A stretch of DNA of 64,000 bases from Luteibacter aegosomaticola (GTDB lineage Bacteria > Pseudomonadota > Gammaproteobacteria > Xanthomonadales > Rhodanobacteraceae), in the NCBI RefSeq assembly GCF_023078475.1, contig NZ_CP095741.1:4934001-4998000 (forward strand). The letters run 5' to 3'. Each line of letters opens with the position of its first letter. Position 1 is the stretch's first letter. The position numbers were made by a program, and so were the translations under genes. The notes under the pieces were generated by a model. That model saw only the letters and a list, made by a program, of their open reading frames with translations, was not told where the DNA came from and did not search any database. This document shows positions 34,239 through 43,393 of the stretch, piece by piece.

Positions 34239-35108
34239 TCAGGCGGCGGTCATGACGCCGATCGCGGCGATCGCCAGCGCGATGCCCGCCCAGTTCACCA
34301 CGCTGAGCTTCTCGCGGAAGCCGATGGCTCCGGCGAGGGTACCGAGCACAACGACGCCCACGTTCATCGATGCAAAGACCAGCGACGGGCTCGTCGGAAG
34401 CGTCTGGTGGCCTTTCACGTAGAAGTAGATGTTGGCGAAGTTGAACGCGCCAAGAACCAGGCCGAAGCCGAGGTTGCGCGCGTTGATCGCTGCCTTGCCC
34501 ATCGCCGCGCGCACGATGACGACGATCCAGCACAGTACCAGCGCTATGAGGAAGGCACCGAGCAGGCCAGCGGATGACGACGCACCCGCTTTCGCGACGA
34601 ATTTGAAGCTGATATCGATCGCACCGAATCCGAAGAACACGAGCAGCGGTGCCCACCATGCGGCAGCGTCCCCGTCGATCGTCGCGGCGCTCGTCCCTGC
34701 GCGCTTCCGCCACAGTACGCACAGCACGGCGACGAGCGCGATGCCGATACCGAGGGCCTTGGGGCCGGTGAGCACATCGCCCAGGAACACGAACGCGGCG
34801 AACAGGCCAACGAACAACGACAAGCGCTGCGCGACATCCGTGCGCACGATGCCCGCTGTCCGCACGGAGTGCGCGAGCACCACGAAGATCGCGGGGAGCA
34901 GGATGCCAAGGGCAATCAGCGGTGGCCAGGTGGCCTTCGCTTCGAGCACACCCTGCGGCGTGGCGCCGAGCAGCCACCAGGCGAACAGTGAGGCAACCAC
35001 GTAGTTCGTGGCCACGGCCTGGATGATGTCGATGCCCGCGCGGCGGGCGAGCTTCAGCAGGACGGAAACCGAGACGCTGAAGAGAACGGCAAGAAGGATG
35101 TAAACCAT
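34239..35108 (-). CDS. EamA/DMT-superfamily transporter
   Basis: 289 residues with about ten helices in two EamA repeats: ILLAVLFSVSVSVLLKLARR at the start, GLFAAFVFLGDVLTGPKALG closing the first half, FANIYFYVKGHQTLPTSPSL and GFREKLSVVNWAGIALAIAA in the second. Inner membrane exporter or importer of small metabolites; substrate unknown. It lies between ProP and the Entner-Doudoroff operon, flanked on both sides by palindromic repeats, and shows no operon partner. Confidence 0.83.
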   Translation of the reverse strand: MVYILLAVLFSVSVSVLLKLARRAGIDIIQAVATNYVVASLFAWWLLGATPQGVLEAKATWPPLIALGILLPAIFVVLAHSVRTAGIVRTDVAQRLSLFVGLFAAFVFLGDVLTGPKALGIGIALVAVLCVLWRKRAGTSAATIDGDAAAWWAPLLVFFGFGAIDISFKFVAKAGASSSAGLLGAFLIALVLCWIVVIVRAAMGKAAINARNLGFGLVLGAFNFANIYFYVKGHQTLPTSPSLVFASMNVGVVVLGTLAGAIGFREKLSVVNWAGIALAIAAIGVMTAA

Positions 35109-35190
35109 GGGGCCGGATTAGCGGTATACGAGGCTGCGAAGCATCGCACGAACCAGCCAGAAGGGCCTGCCTTTTCTTGTCGCACCGCGT

Positions 35191-35367
35191 AGGAGCCCAC
35201 CCTGTGGGCGACATCTTTCGCGAAAGAGCCACAGGGCCTGTGGCGTCGGTACGAACGGCGTCGCCCACAGGGTGGGCTCCTACAACGGCAGTGCGAACGG
35301 CGTCGCCCACAGGGTGGGCTCCTACAACGGCAGCGCGAACGGCGTAGCCCACAGGGTGGGGTCCTAC
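35191..35367. repeat. REPIN-like repeat, copy 4, with right arm repeated in tandem
   Basis: The core copy (35191-35283) is in inverted orientation like copy 2. It is followed by two extra 42-bp copies of the right arm, each AACGGCAGTGCGAACGGCGT or a close variant, then CGCCCACAGGG and GTGGGCTCCTAC. The last copy has two changes (GTAGCCC, GGGGTCC). It lies between the divergently oriented ends of EamA (start) and eda (stop). Confidence 0.92.
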
Positions 35368-35396
35368 AGCGGGGTGCGCCCGCCGGGGATCGCGGC

Positions 35397-36044
35397 TTAG
35401 CGGCGCTTGAGCTGCGCGGCTTCGCGGGCCAGGGCTTCGATGGCGGCGTAGTCGCCAGCGGCGAGCTTGTCGGCCGGGGTGAGCCACGAGCCGCCGACGC
35501 AGGCCACGTTGGGCAGGGCGAGGAAGTCCGGGGCGTTGGCGAGGCTGATACCACCCGTCGGGCAGAAGGTGATCTGCGGCAGCGGGGAAGCCCACGCACC
35601 GATCAGCTTGGCGCCGCCGGCCGGCACGGCCGGGAAGAACTTCTGGAAGCGGTAACCACGCTCGAGCAGTTCCATGGCCTCGCTCGACGTCGCGGCACCC
35701 GGCAGCAGCGGAAGTTCGTGGTCGTCAGCGGCATCGAGCAGGCGCGGGCTGCTGCCCGGCGACACGGCGAACTTCGCGCCAGCCTTGAAGGCGGCTTCGA
35801 GATCCTTGGCGGCGAGCACGGTACCCACGCCCACGAAGGCGCCTTCGACTTCCGCGGCAATCGCGCGCACGGCTTCCAGCGCGGCCGGGGTGCGCAGCGT
35901 CACTTCGATCGCAGGAATGCCGCCGGCCACCAGCGCGCGCGCCATGCCTACGGCCTTCGAGGCGTCCTCGATGATGACGACGGGGACCACCGGGGCGAGT
36001 GCCAGCGTGGATTCAACCTTGGCCTGCTTTGCTTCGTTGCTCAT
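35397..36044 (-). CDS. eda: KDPG/KHG aldolase
   Basis: 215 residues. Class I aldolase of the Entner-Doudoroff pathway: cleaves 2-keto-3-deoxy-6-phosphogluconate to pyruvate and glyceraldehyde-3-phosphate. The Schiff-base Lys is in YRFQKFFPA, the general-base Glu in AIEVTLRT, and the phosphate site in [16 protein letters not shown]. Length is normal. It is the last gene of zwf-pgl-edd-eda, 14 bp after edd. Confidence 0.96.
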   Translation of the reverse strand: MSNEAKQAKVESTLALAPVVPVVIIEDASKAVGMARALVAGGIPAIEVTLRTPAALEAVRAIAAEVEGAFVGVGTVLAAKDLEAAFKAGAKFAVSPGSSPRLLDAADDHELPLLPGAATSSEAMELLERGYRFQKFFPAVPAGGAKLIGAWASPLPQITFCPTGGISLANAPDFLALPNVACVGGSWLTPADKLAAGDYAAIEALAREAAQLKRR

Positions 36045-36058
36045 CGTTACTCCGTTGA

Positions 36059-37870
36059 TCAGAACACGCCCGCACCAAGATCGGCCGCAACGGCCGACTG
36101 GCGGAACATGGCGAAAAGTTCGCGGCCCATGCCGCTGTGGTGCACGCCCAGGTCCACGTTATCCGGGACACGGCTATTCCATTCGTCGGCATCGACCAAG
36201 GCTTCGACGGTACCGGCGACCGCGTCGACCCGAACGAGATCACCCGTGCGGATACGCGCGATGGGACCACCCGCTTCCGCTTCCGGCGTGACGTGGATGG
36301 CGGCAGGCACGCGGCCCGAGGCGCCCGACATGCGGCCGTCGGTGACCAGCGCCACGCGATAGCCGCGATCCTGCAGCAGGCTGAGCGTGGGCGTGAGCTT
36401 GTGCAGCTCAGGCATGCCGCGCGCACGAGGGCCCTGGAAGCGCACGACCGCGATGAAATCCCGGTTCAGCTCGCCACGGTCGAAGGCGACCTTCACGTCA
36501 TCCTGTTCGTCGAACACGATGGCCGGTGCCTCGACGATCATGCGGTCTTCCGGCACGGACGAGATCTTGATCACGCCGCGGCCGAGGTTGCCCTTGAGCA
36601 TGCGCAGGCCACCGTCGGCACGGAACGGTTCGCTGATCGCACGCAGCACGCCGCGGTTACCGCTTTCCTGCGAGACCGGTACCCAGGTGAGCTTGCCATC
36701 CTCGAGCACGGGCTTCTTGCGGTAGGCCGCGAGGCCGTGGCCCATGATCGTGTTCACGTCGTTGTGCAGCAGGCCGGCGCTAAGCAGCTGGTCCATGAGG
36801 AAACCCATGCCGCCCGCATCGTGGAAGTGATTCACGTCGGCATAGCCGTTCGGGTACACGCGAGCCAGCAACGGCACCACCGACGACAACGCGTCGAAAT
36901 CATCCCAGCGCAGTTCGATGCCGGCAGCGCGCGCGATAGCGACGAGATGCAGCAGGTGGTTCGTGGAACCGCCCGTGGCGTGCAGGCCGACGACGCCGTT
37001 GACGATGGCGCGCTCGTCGATGATGTGGCCGATGGGCATGTAGTGCTCGCCCATGCAGTCACTGGCGAGCACACGCTCCACGGTGGCTTCGGTCAGCGCG
37101 TGGCGCAGCGGCGTATCCGGCAGCTCGAAGCTCGAACCCGGCAGGTGCACGCCCATGATCTCCATGAGCATCTGGTTCGAGTTGGCCGTGCCGTAGAACG
37201 TGCAGGTGCCCGCGCCGTGGTACGAACGCGCCTCGGCTTCAAGCAGCTCCGCGCGCGTGGCCTTGCCGGCGGCGAACGCCTGACGCACCTTCGACTTCTC
37301 TTCATTCGGGATGCCCGACGGCATCGGGCCCGAGGGCACGAACGCGCTGGCCAGGTGGCCGAAGGAGAGGGCGCCGATCAGCATGCCCGGGACGATCTTG
37401 TCGCAGATGCCGAGGTAGAGCGCGCCTTCGTACATATCGTGCGAGAGCGAGACCGCGGTGGCCATGGCGATGAGATCGCGCGAGAACAGCGACAGCTCCA
37501 TGCCCGGGCGGCCCTGGGTCACGCCATCGCACATCGCGGGTACGCCACCAGCCACCTGGGCGGTGGCGCCGTAACGGCGGGCGATGGCGCGGATGCGCTC
37601 CGGGTAACCCTCGTACGGCTGGTGCGCCGAGAGCATGTCGTTGTACGCGGTGACGATCGCGATGTTCGCGGCGTGGCCGTTGCGCAGCGCATCCTTATCC
37701 GGCTCGCACGAAGCGGCGAAGCCGTGGGCAAGGTTGCCGCAAGACAAGTGGTGGCGCTTCGCGCCGTGGCCGCGCGCGGGATTGATCTTGGCCAGGTAAG
37801 CGGCGCGCGTCGCGTGGCTGCGCTCGGCGATACGCTGGGTCACCTCGGCGAGGACGGGGTGCAGGGTCAT
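36059..37870 (-). CDS. edd: 6-phosphogluconate dehydratase
   Basis: 603 residues, standard for Edd. IlvD/Edd-family iron-sulfur dehydratase that makes 2-keto-3-deoxy-6-phosphogluconate. Cluster-binding and active-site segments are visible: [54 protein letters not shown] and [19 protein letters not shown]. Third gene of the operon, 42 bp after pgl. Confidence 0.97.
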   Translation of the reverse strand: MTLHPVLAEVTQRIAERSHATRAAYLAKINPARGHGAKRHHLSCGNLAHGFAASCEPDKDALRNGHAANIAIVTAYNDMLSAHQPYEGYPERIRAIARRYGATAQVAGGVPAMCDGVTQGRPGMELSLFSRDLIAMATAVSLSHDMYEGALYLGICDKIVPGMLIGALSFGHLASAFVPSGPMPSGIPNEEKSKVRQAFAAGKATRAELLEAEARSYHGAGTCTFYGTANSNQMLMEIMGVHLPGSSFELPDTPLRHALTEATVERVLASDCMGEHYMPIGHIIDERAIVNGVVGLHATGGSTNHLLHLVAIARAAGIELRWDDFDALSSVVPLLARVYPNGYADVNHFHDAGGMGFLMDQLLSAGLLHNDVNTIMGHGLAAYRKKPVLEDGKLTWVPVSQESGNRGVLRAISEPFRADGGLRMLKGNLGRGVIKISSVPEDRMIVEAPAIVFDEQDDVKVAFDRGELNRDFIAVVRFQGPRARGMPELHKLTPTLSLLQDRGYRVALVTDGRMSGASGRVPAAIHVTPEAEAGGPIARIRTGDLVRVDAVAGTVEALVDADEWNSRVPDNVDLGVHHSGMGRELFAMFRQSAVAADLGAGVF

Positions 37871-37912
37871 GGCGTGTGTTCTCGGGCTTTGACCGGTGGA
37901 AACGGGCGCGTG

Positions 37913-38614
37913 TTACGGCGCCCAGAAGACGTGGATCGGCACGCGATCCTGAGTGAGCACGGCACGGATCGGCACGTCCTCGCCAGCTTCCGCTTTCGCG
38001 AGCAGTTCCTTCTTCTCGTTGCCTTCGATGTGCAGGTAGAGCGTGCCGGCATCGAGCACGCGCGGCAGGGTGAGCGTGATGCGCGGCTCACCGGCGCCGC
38101 CGGCGCGCATCGAGATCACGGCCTTCTTGCCGTTCGGGTCGAGGGCTTCTTCCAGGTTATCGCCACCGGGGAAGAACGACGCGGTGTGGCCGTCCGGGCC
38201 CATGCCCAGGATGACGACATCGAGCGGCTGGCCCAGCGCATCGATGCGCTTGCCGACATCGGCGAGCGCCGCGTCCACATCATCCTTGTGCGCCTTGTCG
38301 AACAGCGGCAGGAAGGTGGCGGTATGCGCTTCGTGGTGCAGCAGGTGGTCGGCGACGAGCTTGGCGTTGCTGCGATCGCTATCGGTATCCACCCAGCGCT
38401 CGTCGACGAGCGTGATGGTCACCTTCGACCAGTCGATTTCCTGTTCGCACAGCACGGCGAACATCTGCTTCGGCGTACCGCCGCCGGAGACCGCGAGCGT
38501 GGCCTTGCCGCGCGCCTTGATGGCGGCGTCCAGCTTCGCGGCGATATCGCGGGCCAGCTTGTCGGCGAGCGTGAGCTTGTCGGCGTATTCGTTGCGGATG
38601 ATCTTGGCGTTCAT
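37913..38614 (-). CDS. pgl: 6-phosphogluconolactonase
   Basis: 233 residues, DevB/NagB-fold type. Motifs: LAVSGGGTPKQMFAVL, VTITLVDERWVDTDSDRSNA, ILGMGPDGHTASFFPGGDNL with the catalytic His, and RITLTLPRVLDAG. Hydrolyses 6-phosphogluconolactone made by Zwf. The ATG at 38614 overlaps the zwf stop as ATGA, so the two are translationally coupled. Confidence 0.96.
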   Translation of the reverse strand: MNAKIIRNEYADKLTLADKLARDIAAKLDAAIKARGKATLAVSGGGTPKQMFAVLCEQEIDWSKVTITLVDERWVDTDSDRSNAKLVADHLLHHEAHTATFLPLFDKAHKDDVDAALADVGKRIDALGQPLDVVILGMGPDGHTASFFPGGDNLEEALDPNGKKAVISMRAGGAGEPRITLTLPRVLDAGTLYLHIEGNEKKELLAKAEAGEDVPIRAVLTQDRVPIHVFWAP

Positions 38615-40083
38615 GCGGCGTCCTCGGCCCAGGTGCGGCCATCACGTTCGATAAGCGCCACGGCGGCGCTGGGACCCCAGGTACCTGCGGTGTACGGCTT
38701 CGGCGTATCGCCGCTTGCCTCCCACGCGTCGAGGATGGGACCGGCCCAGTTCCATGCGGCTTCGACTTCGTCGCGGCGCATGAACAGGGTCGGGTTGCCA
38801 CGCACGACATCGAGGATGAGCCGCTCGTAGGCATCGGGCTGTTCCACGCCGAACGCCGCCGCGAAGCTCATATCGAGCGGCACGTGGCGCAGGCGCAGGC
38901 CGCCCGGACCCGGATGCTTGATCGTCAGCCACAGCTTCACGCCCTCGTCCGGCTGCAGGCGCAGCGTGAGGCGATTGGGCATGAGCGCGCCGCTGGCGGG
39001 GTCGAAGATGGAATGCGGCAACGCACGGAACGTCACCACGATCTCCGACACCCGGTTGGGGAGGCGCTTGCCGGTGCGCAGGTAGAACGGGACACCGGCC
39101 CAGCGCCAGTTACCGATCTCCGCCTTGAGGGCGACGAAGGTTTCGGTCTTGGACTGGTCGCTGCCGAGTTCATCGCTGTAACCCGGGACGCCCTGGCCTT
39201 CGGCTGCACCGGCGCGGTACTGGCCGCGCACGGTGAGCTGGGCCGCGTTGCTGGCATTGATGGGGCGCAGCGAACGCAGCACTTTGAGTTTTTCATCGCG
39301 AACCGCATCGGGCGACAGCGACGACGGCGGCTCCATGGCGAGCATGCACAGGAGCTGCAGGATGTGGTTCTGGACCATGTCGCGCAGCGCGCCAGCACGG
39401 TCGTAGTAACCCGCACGGTGGCCGACGCCGACGGTTTCGGCCACGGTGATCTGCACGTGGTCGATGTGCTGGGCATTCCACAGCGGCTCGAACAGCGCAT
39501 TGCCGAAGCGCAGCGCCAGCAGGTTCTGCACCGTCTCCTTACCGAGGTAGTGGTCGATACGGTAGGTCTGGGCTTCGGTGAACACCTGGGCCACGGCATC
39601 GTTGATGGCGTTGGCACTCTGCAGGTCGCGGCCGATCGGCTTCTCGAGCACGACGCGCGCGCCCTCGCCATTGAGGCCCAGCGAAGCGAGGCGCTGGCAG
39701 ATGTCGGTGAAGATATCCGGCGAGGTCGAGAGGTAGAACACGCGGATGTGGTCCGGGCGCTCACCCATCAGGGTGGCGAACTCTTCCCATCCATCGGCCT
39801 TGCGGGCATCGAGCGAGCGGTAGCCGATCATCTGGATGAAGGCATCCAGCTGGGCCTCCGCGACATGTGATACGCCCTTCTTCACCGCCTCGCGCACCTG
39901 CTCGCGGTAGGCCGCATCGTCGAGGCCTTCGCGCGCCACGCCGATGATCCGGCTCTTGGGCAGGATCTGGCCATCGATGAACCGGTGGTACATCGCGGGG
40001 AGGAGTTTGCGCACGGCGAGGTCGCCGGTGCCGCCGAAGATGACCAGGTCGAACGGTTCGACCGGCAGGGAAGGAGCGCTCAC
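38611..40083 (-). CDS. zwf: Glucose-6-phosphate 1-dehydrogenase
   Basis: 490 residues from GTG 40083, which has AGAGG eight bases upstream; this matches the usual Zwf length, whereas extending to 40269 would read through the operator region. NADP-binding [19 protein letters not shown], substrate site [20 protein letters not shown], and [12 protein letters not shown]. Oxidises glucose-6-phosphate to 6-phosphogluconolactone, the entry to the Entner-Doudoroff route. First gene of zwf-pgl-edd-eda, with a dense regulatory region upstream shared with the GntR regulator. Confidence 0.96.
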   Translation of the reverse strand: MSAPSLPVEPFDLVIFGGTGDLAVRKLLPAMYHRFIDGQILPKSRIIGVAREGLDDAAYREQVREAVKKGVSHVAEAQLDAFIQMIGYRSLDARKADGWEEFATLMGERPDHIRVFYLSTSPDIFTDICQRLASLGLNGEGARVVLEKPIGRDLQSANAINDAVAQVFTEAQTYRIDHYLGKETVQNLLALRFGNALFEPLWNAQHIDHVQITVAETVGVGHRAGYYDRAGALRDMVQNHILQLLCMLAMEPPSSLSPDAVRDEKLKVLRSLRPINASNAAQLTVRGQYRAGAAEGQGVPGYSDELGSDQSKTETFVALKAEIGNWRWAGVPFYLRTGKRLPNRVSEIVVTFRALPHSIFDPASGALMPNRLTLRLQPDEGVKLWLTIKHPGPGGLRLRHVPLDMSFAAAFGVEQPDAYERLILDVVRGNPTLFMRRDEVEAAWNWAGPILDAWEASGDTPKPYTAGTWGPSAAVALIERDGRTWAEDAA

Positions 40084-40127
40084 GACAGTGCCTCTTGAGG
40101 GGTTTGCGGAGGGGTTCCGCTCGATCG

Positions 40128-40164
40128 TACCAGTGTCATACCACGGCGTACCAGCCCCGTACCA
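40128..40164. promoter_or_regulatory. Four phased TACCA repeats upstream of zwf
   Basis: TACCA occurs at 40128-40132, 40139-40143, 40149-40153 and 40160-40164, spaced 11, 10 and 11 bases, each in context YRTACCAS (CGTACCAG, CATACCAC, CGTACCAG, CGTACCAC). One helical turn per unit means all four face one side of the DNA. The complement TGGTA is a half-site of the kind bound by HutC-subfamily GntR proteins; the GntR gene at 40322 is adjacent. Confidence 0.6.
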
Positions 40165-40206
40165 CTCGCGCCATGCTTCGTGCCCACGTAACTTCGTGAT
40201 CACACA

Positions 40207-40222
40207 ACGGAAACGTTTTCGC
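40207..40222. promoter_or_regulatory. LacI-type operator-like site in the zwf/GntR region
   Basis: ACGGAAACGTTTTCGC contains GAAACGTTTTC, one mismatch from a perfect palindrome around AACGTT. It lies between zwf and the GntR gene. It shares GGAAACGTTT with 29483-29496. Confidence 0.45.
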
Positions 40223-40295
40223 GCTGATTTAGATCGTGCAAACAACCGTTCGGTCAAACCGGGGGCCAACCGCCGGTAAGACCGCCTTGCCCCAG

Positions 40296-40311
40296 TGGTC
40301 AGCTATTGGTA
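40296..40311. promoter_or_regulatory. TGGT pair just before the GntR gene
   Basis: TGGTC at 40296-40300 and TGGTA at 40307-40311 are 11 bases apart, the reverse complement form and spacing of the array at 40128-40164. They lie 10-26 bp before the GntR start codon, as expected for autoregulation. Confidence 0.4.
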
Positions 40312-40321
40312 TCTTCGCCTG

Positions 40322-41074
40322 ATGGAAACCGCCCTCGTCACCGAGTACCAGCGCCTGCAGCACGACCCGGCAGCCCGCCTGCCGTTGGCGTACATGCGCC
40401 TGCGCCGGGCCATCCGGAACGTGATCGAGAACGGCGAGGTCCAGGTGGGCCATGCGCTACCGAGCGAACGTGACCTGGCCAGGGCCCTCACCCTGTCCCG
40501 GGTCACGGTCCGCAAGGCCATCGGTGGGCTGGTCGAGGACGGCCTGCTCACCCAGCGGCATGGCGCCGGCACCTTCGTGTCCGAGCGCATCGTGAAGCCG
40601 CTCTCGCGCATGACCAGCTTCACCGAGGATCTGCGCGCTCGCGGCCTCAACCCGCGCTCGGAGTTCTTCGAGAAGGCCATCGGCGAGGTGAACCCCGAGG
40701 AGGCCATGGCGATGAACCTGTCGCCGGGCACCCAGGTGGTCCGCCTGCACCGCCTGCGCTATGCGGGTGACGAGCCGCTGGCGATCGAACGCAGCGCGGT
40801 GCCGCTGGCCCTGCTGCCCGATCCCGACCTGGTCGAGGATTCCCTGTACGAAGCGCTCGACCAGCTGGGCAACCGGCCGACGCGCGCGCTGCAACGCCTG
40901 CGTGCCGTCGTACTGGGCCCCGCCCAGCTGCGCCTGCTCCGCCTGCCCGTGGGCAGCGCCGGCCTGAATATCGAACGGCGCAGCTTCCTCGACGACGGAC
41001 GCATCGTCGAATTCACCAACTCCTGGTACCGCGGCGATATCTACGATTTCGTGGCGGAACTCCAAAGCGACTGA
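40322..41074 (+). CDS. nagQ: GntR-family regulator, HutC subfamily (probable NagQ)
   Basis: 250 residues. N-terminal winged HTH: LRRAIRNVIENGEVQVG, LPSERDLARALTLSRVTVRK, LTQRHGAGTFVSER. The UTRA effector domain begins near residue 95 (LSRMTSFTEDLRARGLNPRS, VVRLHRLRYAGDEPLAIERS) and ends VEFTNSWYRGDIYDFVAEL, as in NagR/YvoA-like regulators that sense amino-sugar phosphates. It is 17 bp before the deaminase gene and shares its control region with zwf. The NagQ name follows the Xanthomonas GlcNAc locus and gene context. Confidence 0.9.
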   Translation: METALVTEYQRLQHDPAARLPLAYMRLRRAIRNVIENGEVQVGHALPSERDLARALTLSRVTVRKAIGGLVEDGLLTQRHGAGTFVSERIVKPLSRMTSFTEDLRARGLNPRSEFFEKAIGEVNPEEAMAMNLSPGTQVVRLHRLRYAGDEPLAIERSAVPLALLPDPDLVEDSLYEALDQLGNRPTRALQRLRAVVLGPAQLRLLRLPVGSAGLNIERRSFLDDGRIVEFTNSWYRGDIYDFVAELQSD

Positions 41075-41091
41075 CCAAGCCGACCGCCACT

Positions 41092-42126
41092 ATGACTATC
41101 CAGCCGCAAGACACCCTGATGTTCCGCGAAGCGCACGAGACCGCCGAGGTCGTCGAGCGGCAACTGGCCCAGAACGAAGCCGTAGTCACGGCGCTGGCGG
41201 AGCGCCTGCGCGCCCACCCGCCGCGCATGGTCATCACCTGCGCCCGCGGCAGCTCCGACCACGCCGCCATGTACGCCAAGTACGTGTTCGAAACCCAGCT
41301 GGGCGTGGTCACCGCGTCCGCTTCGCCGTCGGTCACCTCGATTTACCACGCGTCCCAGCACCTCGATGGCGCGCTGTACGTCGCCGTCTCGCAGTCGGGC
41401 AAGAGCCCCGACCTGGTCCGTAACGCTGAGGCCGCCAAGCGCGCCGGTGCTTACGTCGTGGCCCTGGTCAACGTGGTGGATTCGCCGCTGGCGGCCATCG
41501 CCGATGTCGTCGTACCGCTGCACGCCGGCCCGGAAAAGAGCGTGGCCGCGACCAAGAGCTACCTCGGTGCGCTGTTCGCGATCCTGCATATCGCCGCCCG
41601 CTGGAGCGGCAAGGCCGAGATCGCCGACGCGCTCACCGCGCTGCCCGCGCAGCTGCGCCAGGGCTGGGATGCAGACTGGTCCTCGCTCACCGAAGGCCTG
41701 GTCGATGCGCACAATCTTTTCGTCGTCGGCCGTGGCTTCGGATTCGCTGGCGCGCTGGAAGCTGCGCTCAAGTTCAAGGAAACCTGTGGCCTGCACGCCG
41801 AGGCGTTCAGCGCGGCGGAAGTGAAGCACGGCCCGATGGCCCTCGTGGGCCCGGATTTCCCGGTGCTGTTCTTCGCCCAGAACGACGACACCTTGCCGGG
41901 TGTGCTGGAAGTCGCCGCCGAGTTCCGCAAGCGCGGCGCCGCCGTATGGGTGGCCGCGCCGGGTGCCGAAGGCGACGGCTTGCTGCCGCTCGTCACGACC
42001 GCGCCGATCTCGGCGCCGCTCGTCACCGTGCAGAGTTTTTACCGTGCGACCGCGGCACTCGCGATCAAGCGCGGCTTTAACCCGGATGTCCCACCGCACC
42101 TCAACAAGGTGACGGAAACCGTCTGA
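41092..42126 (+). CDS. nagB-II: SIS-domain glucosamine-6-phosphate deaminase (NagB-II type)
   Basis: 344 residues with two SIS domains and no glutaminase domain, unlike GlmS. First SIS: VITCARGSSDHAAMYAKYVF, YVAVSQSGKSPDLVRNAEAA; then GPEKSVAATKSYLG; second SIS: FVVGRGFGFAGALEAALKFK, then GLHAEAFSAAEVKHGPMALV. Such proteins convert glucosamine-6-phosphate to fructose-6-phosphate and ammonia in Shewanella and Xanthomonas in place of classic NagB. It lies between the GntR regulator and nagA (28 bp), forming one operon. Confidence 0.93.
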   Translation: MTIQPQDTLMFREAHETAEVVERQLAQNEAVVTALAERLRAHPPRMVITCARGSSDHAAMYAKYVFETQLGVVTASASPSVTSIYHASQHLDGALYVAVSQSGKSPDLVRNAEAAKRAGAYVVALVNVVDSPLAAIADVVVPLHAGPEKSVAATKSYLGALFAILHIAARWSGKAEIADALTALPAQLRQGWDADWSSLTEGLVDAHNLFVVGRGFGFAGALEAALKFKETCGLHAEAFSAAEVKHGPMALVGPDFPVLFFAQNDDTLPGVLEVAAEFRKRGAAVWVAAPGAEGDGLLPLVTTAPISAPLVTVQSFYRATAALAIKRGFNPDVPPHLNKVTETV

Positions 42127-42154
42127 TCCCTGGTGTAAACCGAAGGACCTTCCC

Positions 42155-43303
42155 ATGACCCTCGCCTTCGTCAACGGTCGCGTGCTGACCGATAACGGCT
42201 TCCAGACCGGCTTTGCCGTGCTGGTGGAAGACGGCACCATCACCGCCCTTGCGTTGCCCTCGGACCCGCGCGTGCGCGCCGCCGAGAAGCACGATCTGGG
42301 CGGGCGCACCCTGCTGCCCGGCTTCATCGATTGCCAGGTGAACGGCGGCGGTGGCGTGTTGTTCAACGATGAGCCGACGGTCGATGCGATCCGCGCGATC
42401 GGCACCGCGCACGCGAAGTACGGCACCACCGGCTTCCTGCCGACGCTGATCAGCGACGACGCCGACGTCATGTCGCGGGCTATCGACGCGGTAAACGACG
42501 CGGTAGCGCAGGGCGTGCCCGGCGTGCTCGGCGTGCATCTGGAAGGTCCGTTCATCGCACCCGAGCGGAAGGGCGTGCACGATCCGGCCAAGTTCCGTAT
42601 CGCCGGCGCCGATGACATCGCGATGGTCGCGCGCCGGCACGGCGGCGTGACCTTGCTGACGCTCGCCCCCGAGCGCGCGAGCGACGAAGTGCTCTCGCAG
42701 CTGGTCGCCAATGGCGTCATCGTCTGCGCCGGCCATACCGGTGCGGATTACGACGCGACCCACCATGCCCTCGCGATGGGCGTGCGCGGCTTCACCCATC
42801 TGTTCAACGCCATGACCCCGTTCACCAGCCGCGAACCCGGCGTGGTCGGTGCGGCGCTGGAACACCGTGATAGCTGGTGCGGCCTGATCGTCGACGGCCA
42901 CCACGTGCACCCGGCTTCGCTGCGCGTCGCTATCGCCGCCAAGGCGCCGACCAAGATGATGCTCGTCACCGACGCGATGCCGCCGGTGGGCTCGGATAAC
43001 CCGAACTTCGTATTGAAGGGCGAAACGATTACCGCGCGCGATGGCGTGTGCCAGACCGCGGACGGCACGCTCGCCGGCTCGGCGCTCGACATGGCTGCCG
43101 CGGTGCGTAACACCGTCAACATGGTGGGCGTGCCCTACGATGAAGCGGCCCGCATGGCATCGACCTATCCGGCCGCCTTCCTTGGCCTGGCCCGCACCCA
43201 TGGTCACATTGCCGCCGGCTATCGCGCCGATTTCGTGGTGATGGACGATGCGCACGAAGTGATGGAAACCTGGATCGGCGGCGAACGCGTCTTCGCCGCC
43301 TAA
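42155..43303 (+). CDS. nagA: N-acetylglucosamine-6-phosphate deacetylase
   Basis: 382 residues. Amidohydrolase: LLPGFIDCQVNGGGGVLFND, HLEGPFIAPERKGVHDP (metal-ligand Glu), CAGHTGADYD and FTHLFNAMTPF (His ligands), LIVDGHHVHP, and MLVTDAMPPVGSD with the catalytic Asp. Removes acetate from GlcNAc-6-phosphate to give glucosamine-6-phosphate for the deaminase upstream. Last gene of nagQ-nagB-II-nagA. Confidence 0.96.
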   Translation: MTLAFVNGRVLTDNGFQTGFAVLVEDGTITALALPSDPRVRAAEKHDLGGRTLLPGFIDCQVNGGGGVLFNDEPTVDAIRAIGTAHAKYGTTGFLPTLISDDADVMSRAIDAVNDAVAQGVPGVLGVHLEGPFIAPERKGVHDPAKFRIAGADDIAMVARRHGGVTLLTLAPERASDEVLSQLVANGVIVCAGHTGADYDATHHALAMGVRGFTHLFNAMTPFTSREPGVVGAALEHRDSWCGLIVDGHHVHPASLRVAIAAKAPTKMMLVTDAMPPVGSDNPNFVLKGETITARDGVCQTADGTLAGSALDMAAAVRNTVNMVGVPYDEAARMASTYPAAFLGLARTHGHIAAGYRADFVVMDDAHEVMETWIGGERVFAA

Positions 43304-43329
43304 AAAAATAGCCGGCGCTCCGCGCCGGC
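43302..43329 (-). terminator. Intrinsic terminator for the Oar-type receptor gene
   Basis: On the minus strand GCCGGCGC/GCGCCGGC with a three-base loop is followed by TATTTTTTT. The T run overlaps the nagA stop codon region. Confidence 0.85.
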
Positions 43330-43349
43330 AAGATCTGGGGAGTTTGCGT

Positions 43350-43380
43350 GGTGCCCGCGGATACATGGTCCGCGGGCACC
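43350..43380. terminator. Strong 3' hairpin between nagA and the Oar-type receptor
   Basis: GGTGCCCGCGGA (43350-43361) and TCCGCGGGCACC (43369-43380) form a perfect 12-bp stem with a seven-base loop. There is no clear T run on either side, so it may stabilise transcript ends or act with the hairpin at 43302-43329. Confidence 0.6.
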
Positions 43381-43393
43381 CATCGTTCTCGCC

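Noticed and set aside
36137..38830. 897-codon open frame opposite edd and pgl
   Set aside because: Spans two well-defined genes on the other strand and has no recognisable fold.
40084..40269. N-terminal extension of zwf
   Set aside because: The extra 62 residues are unlike any Zwf and would code through the TACCA array and operator-like site.
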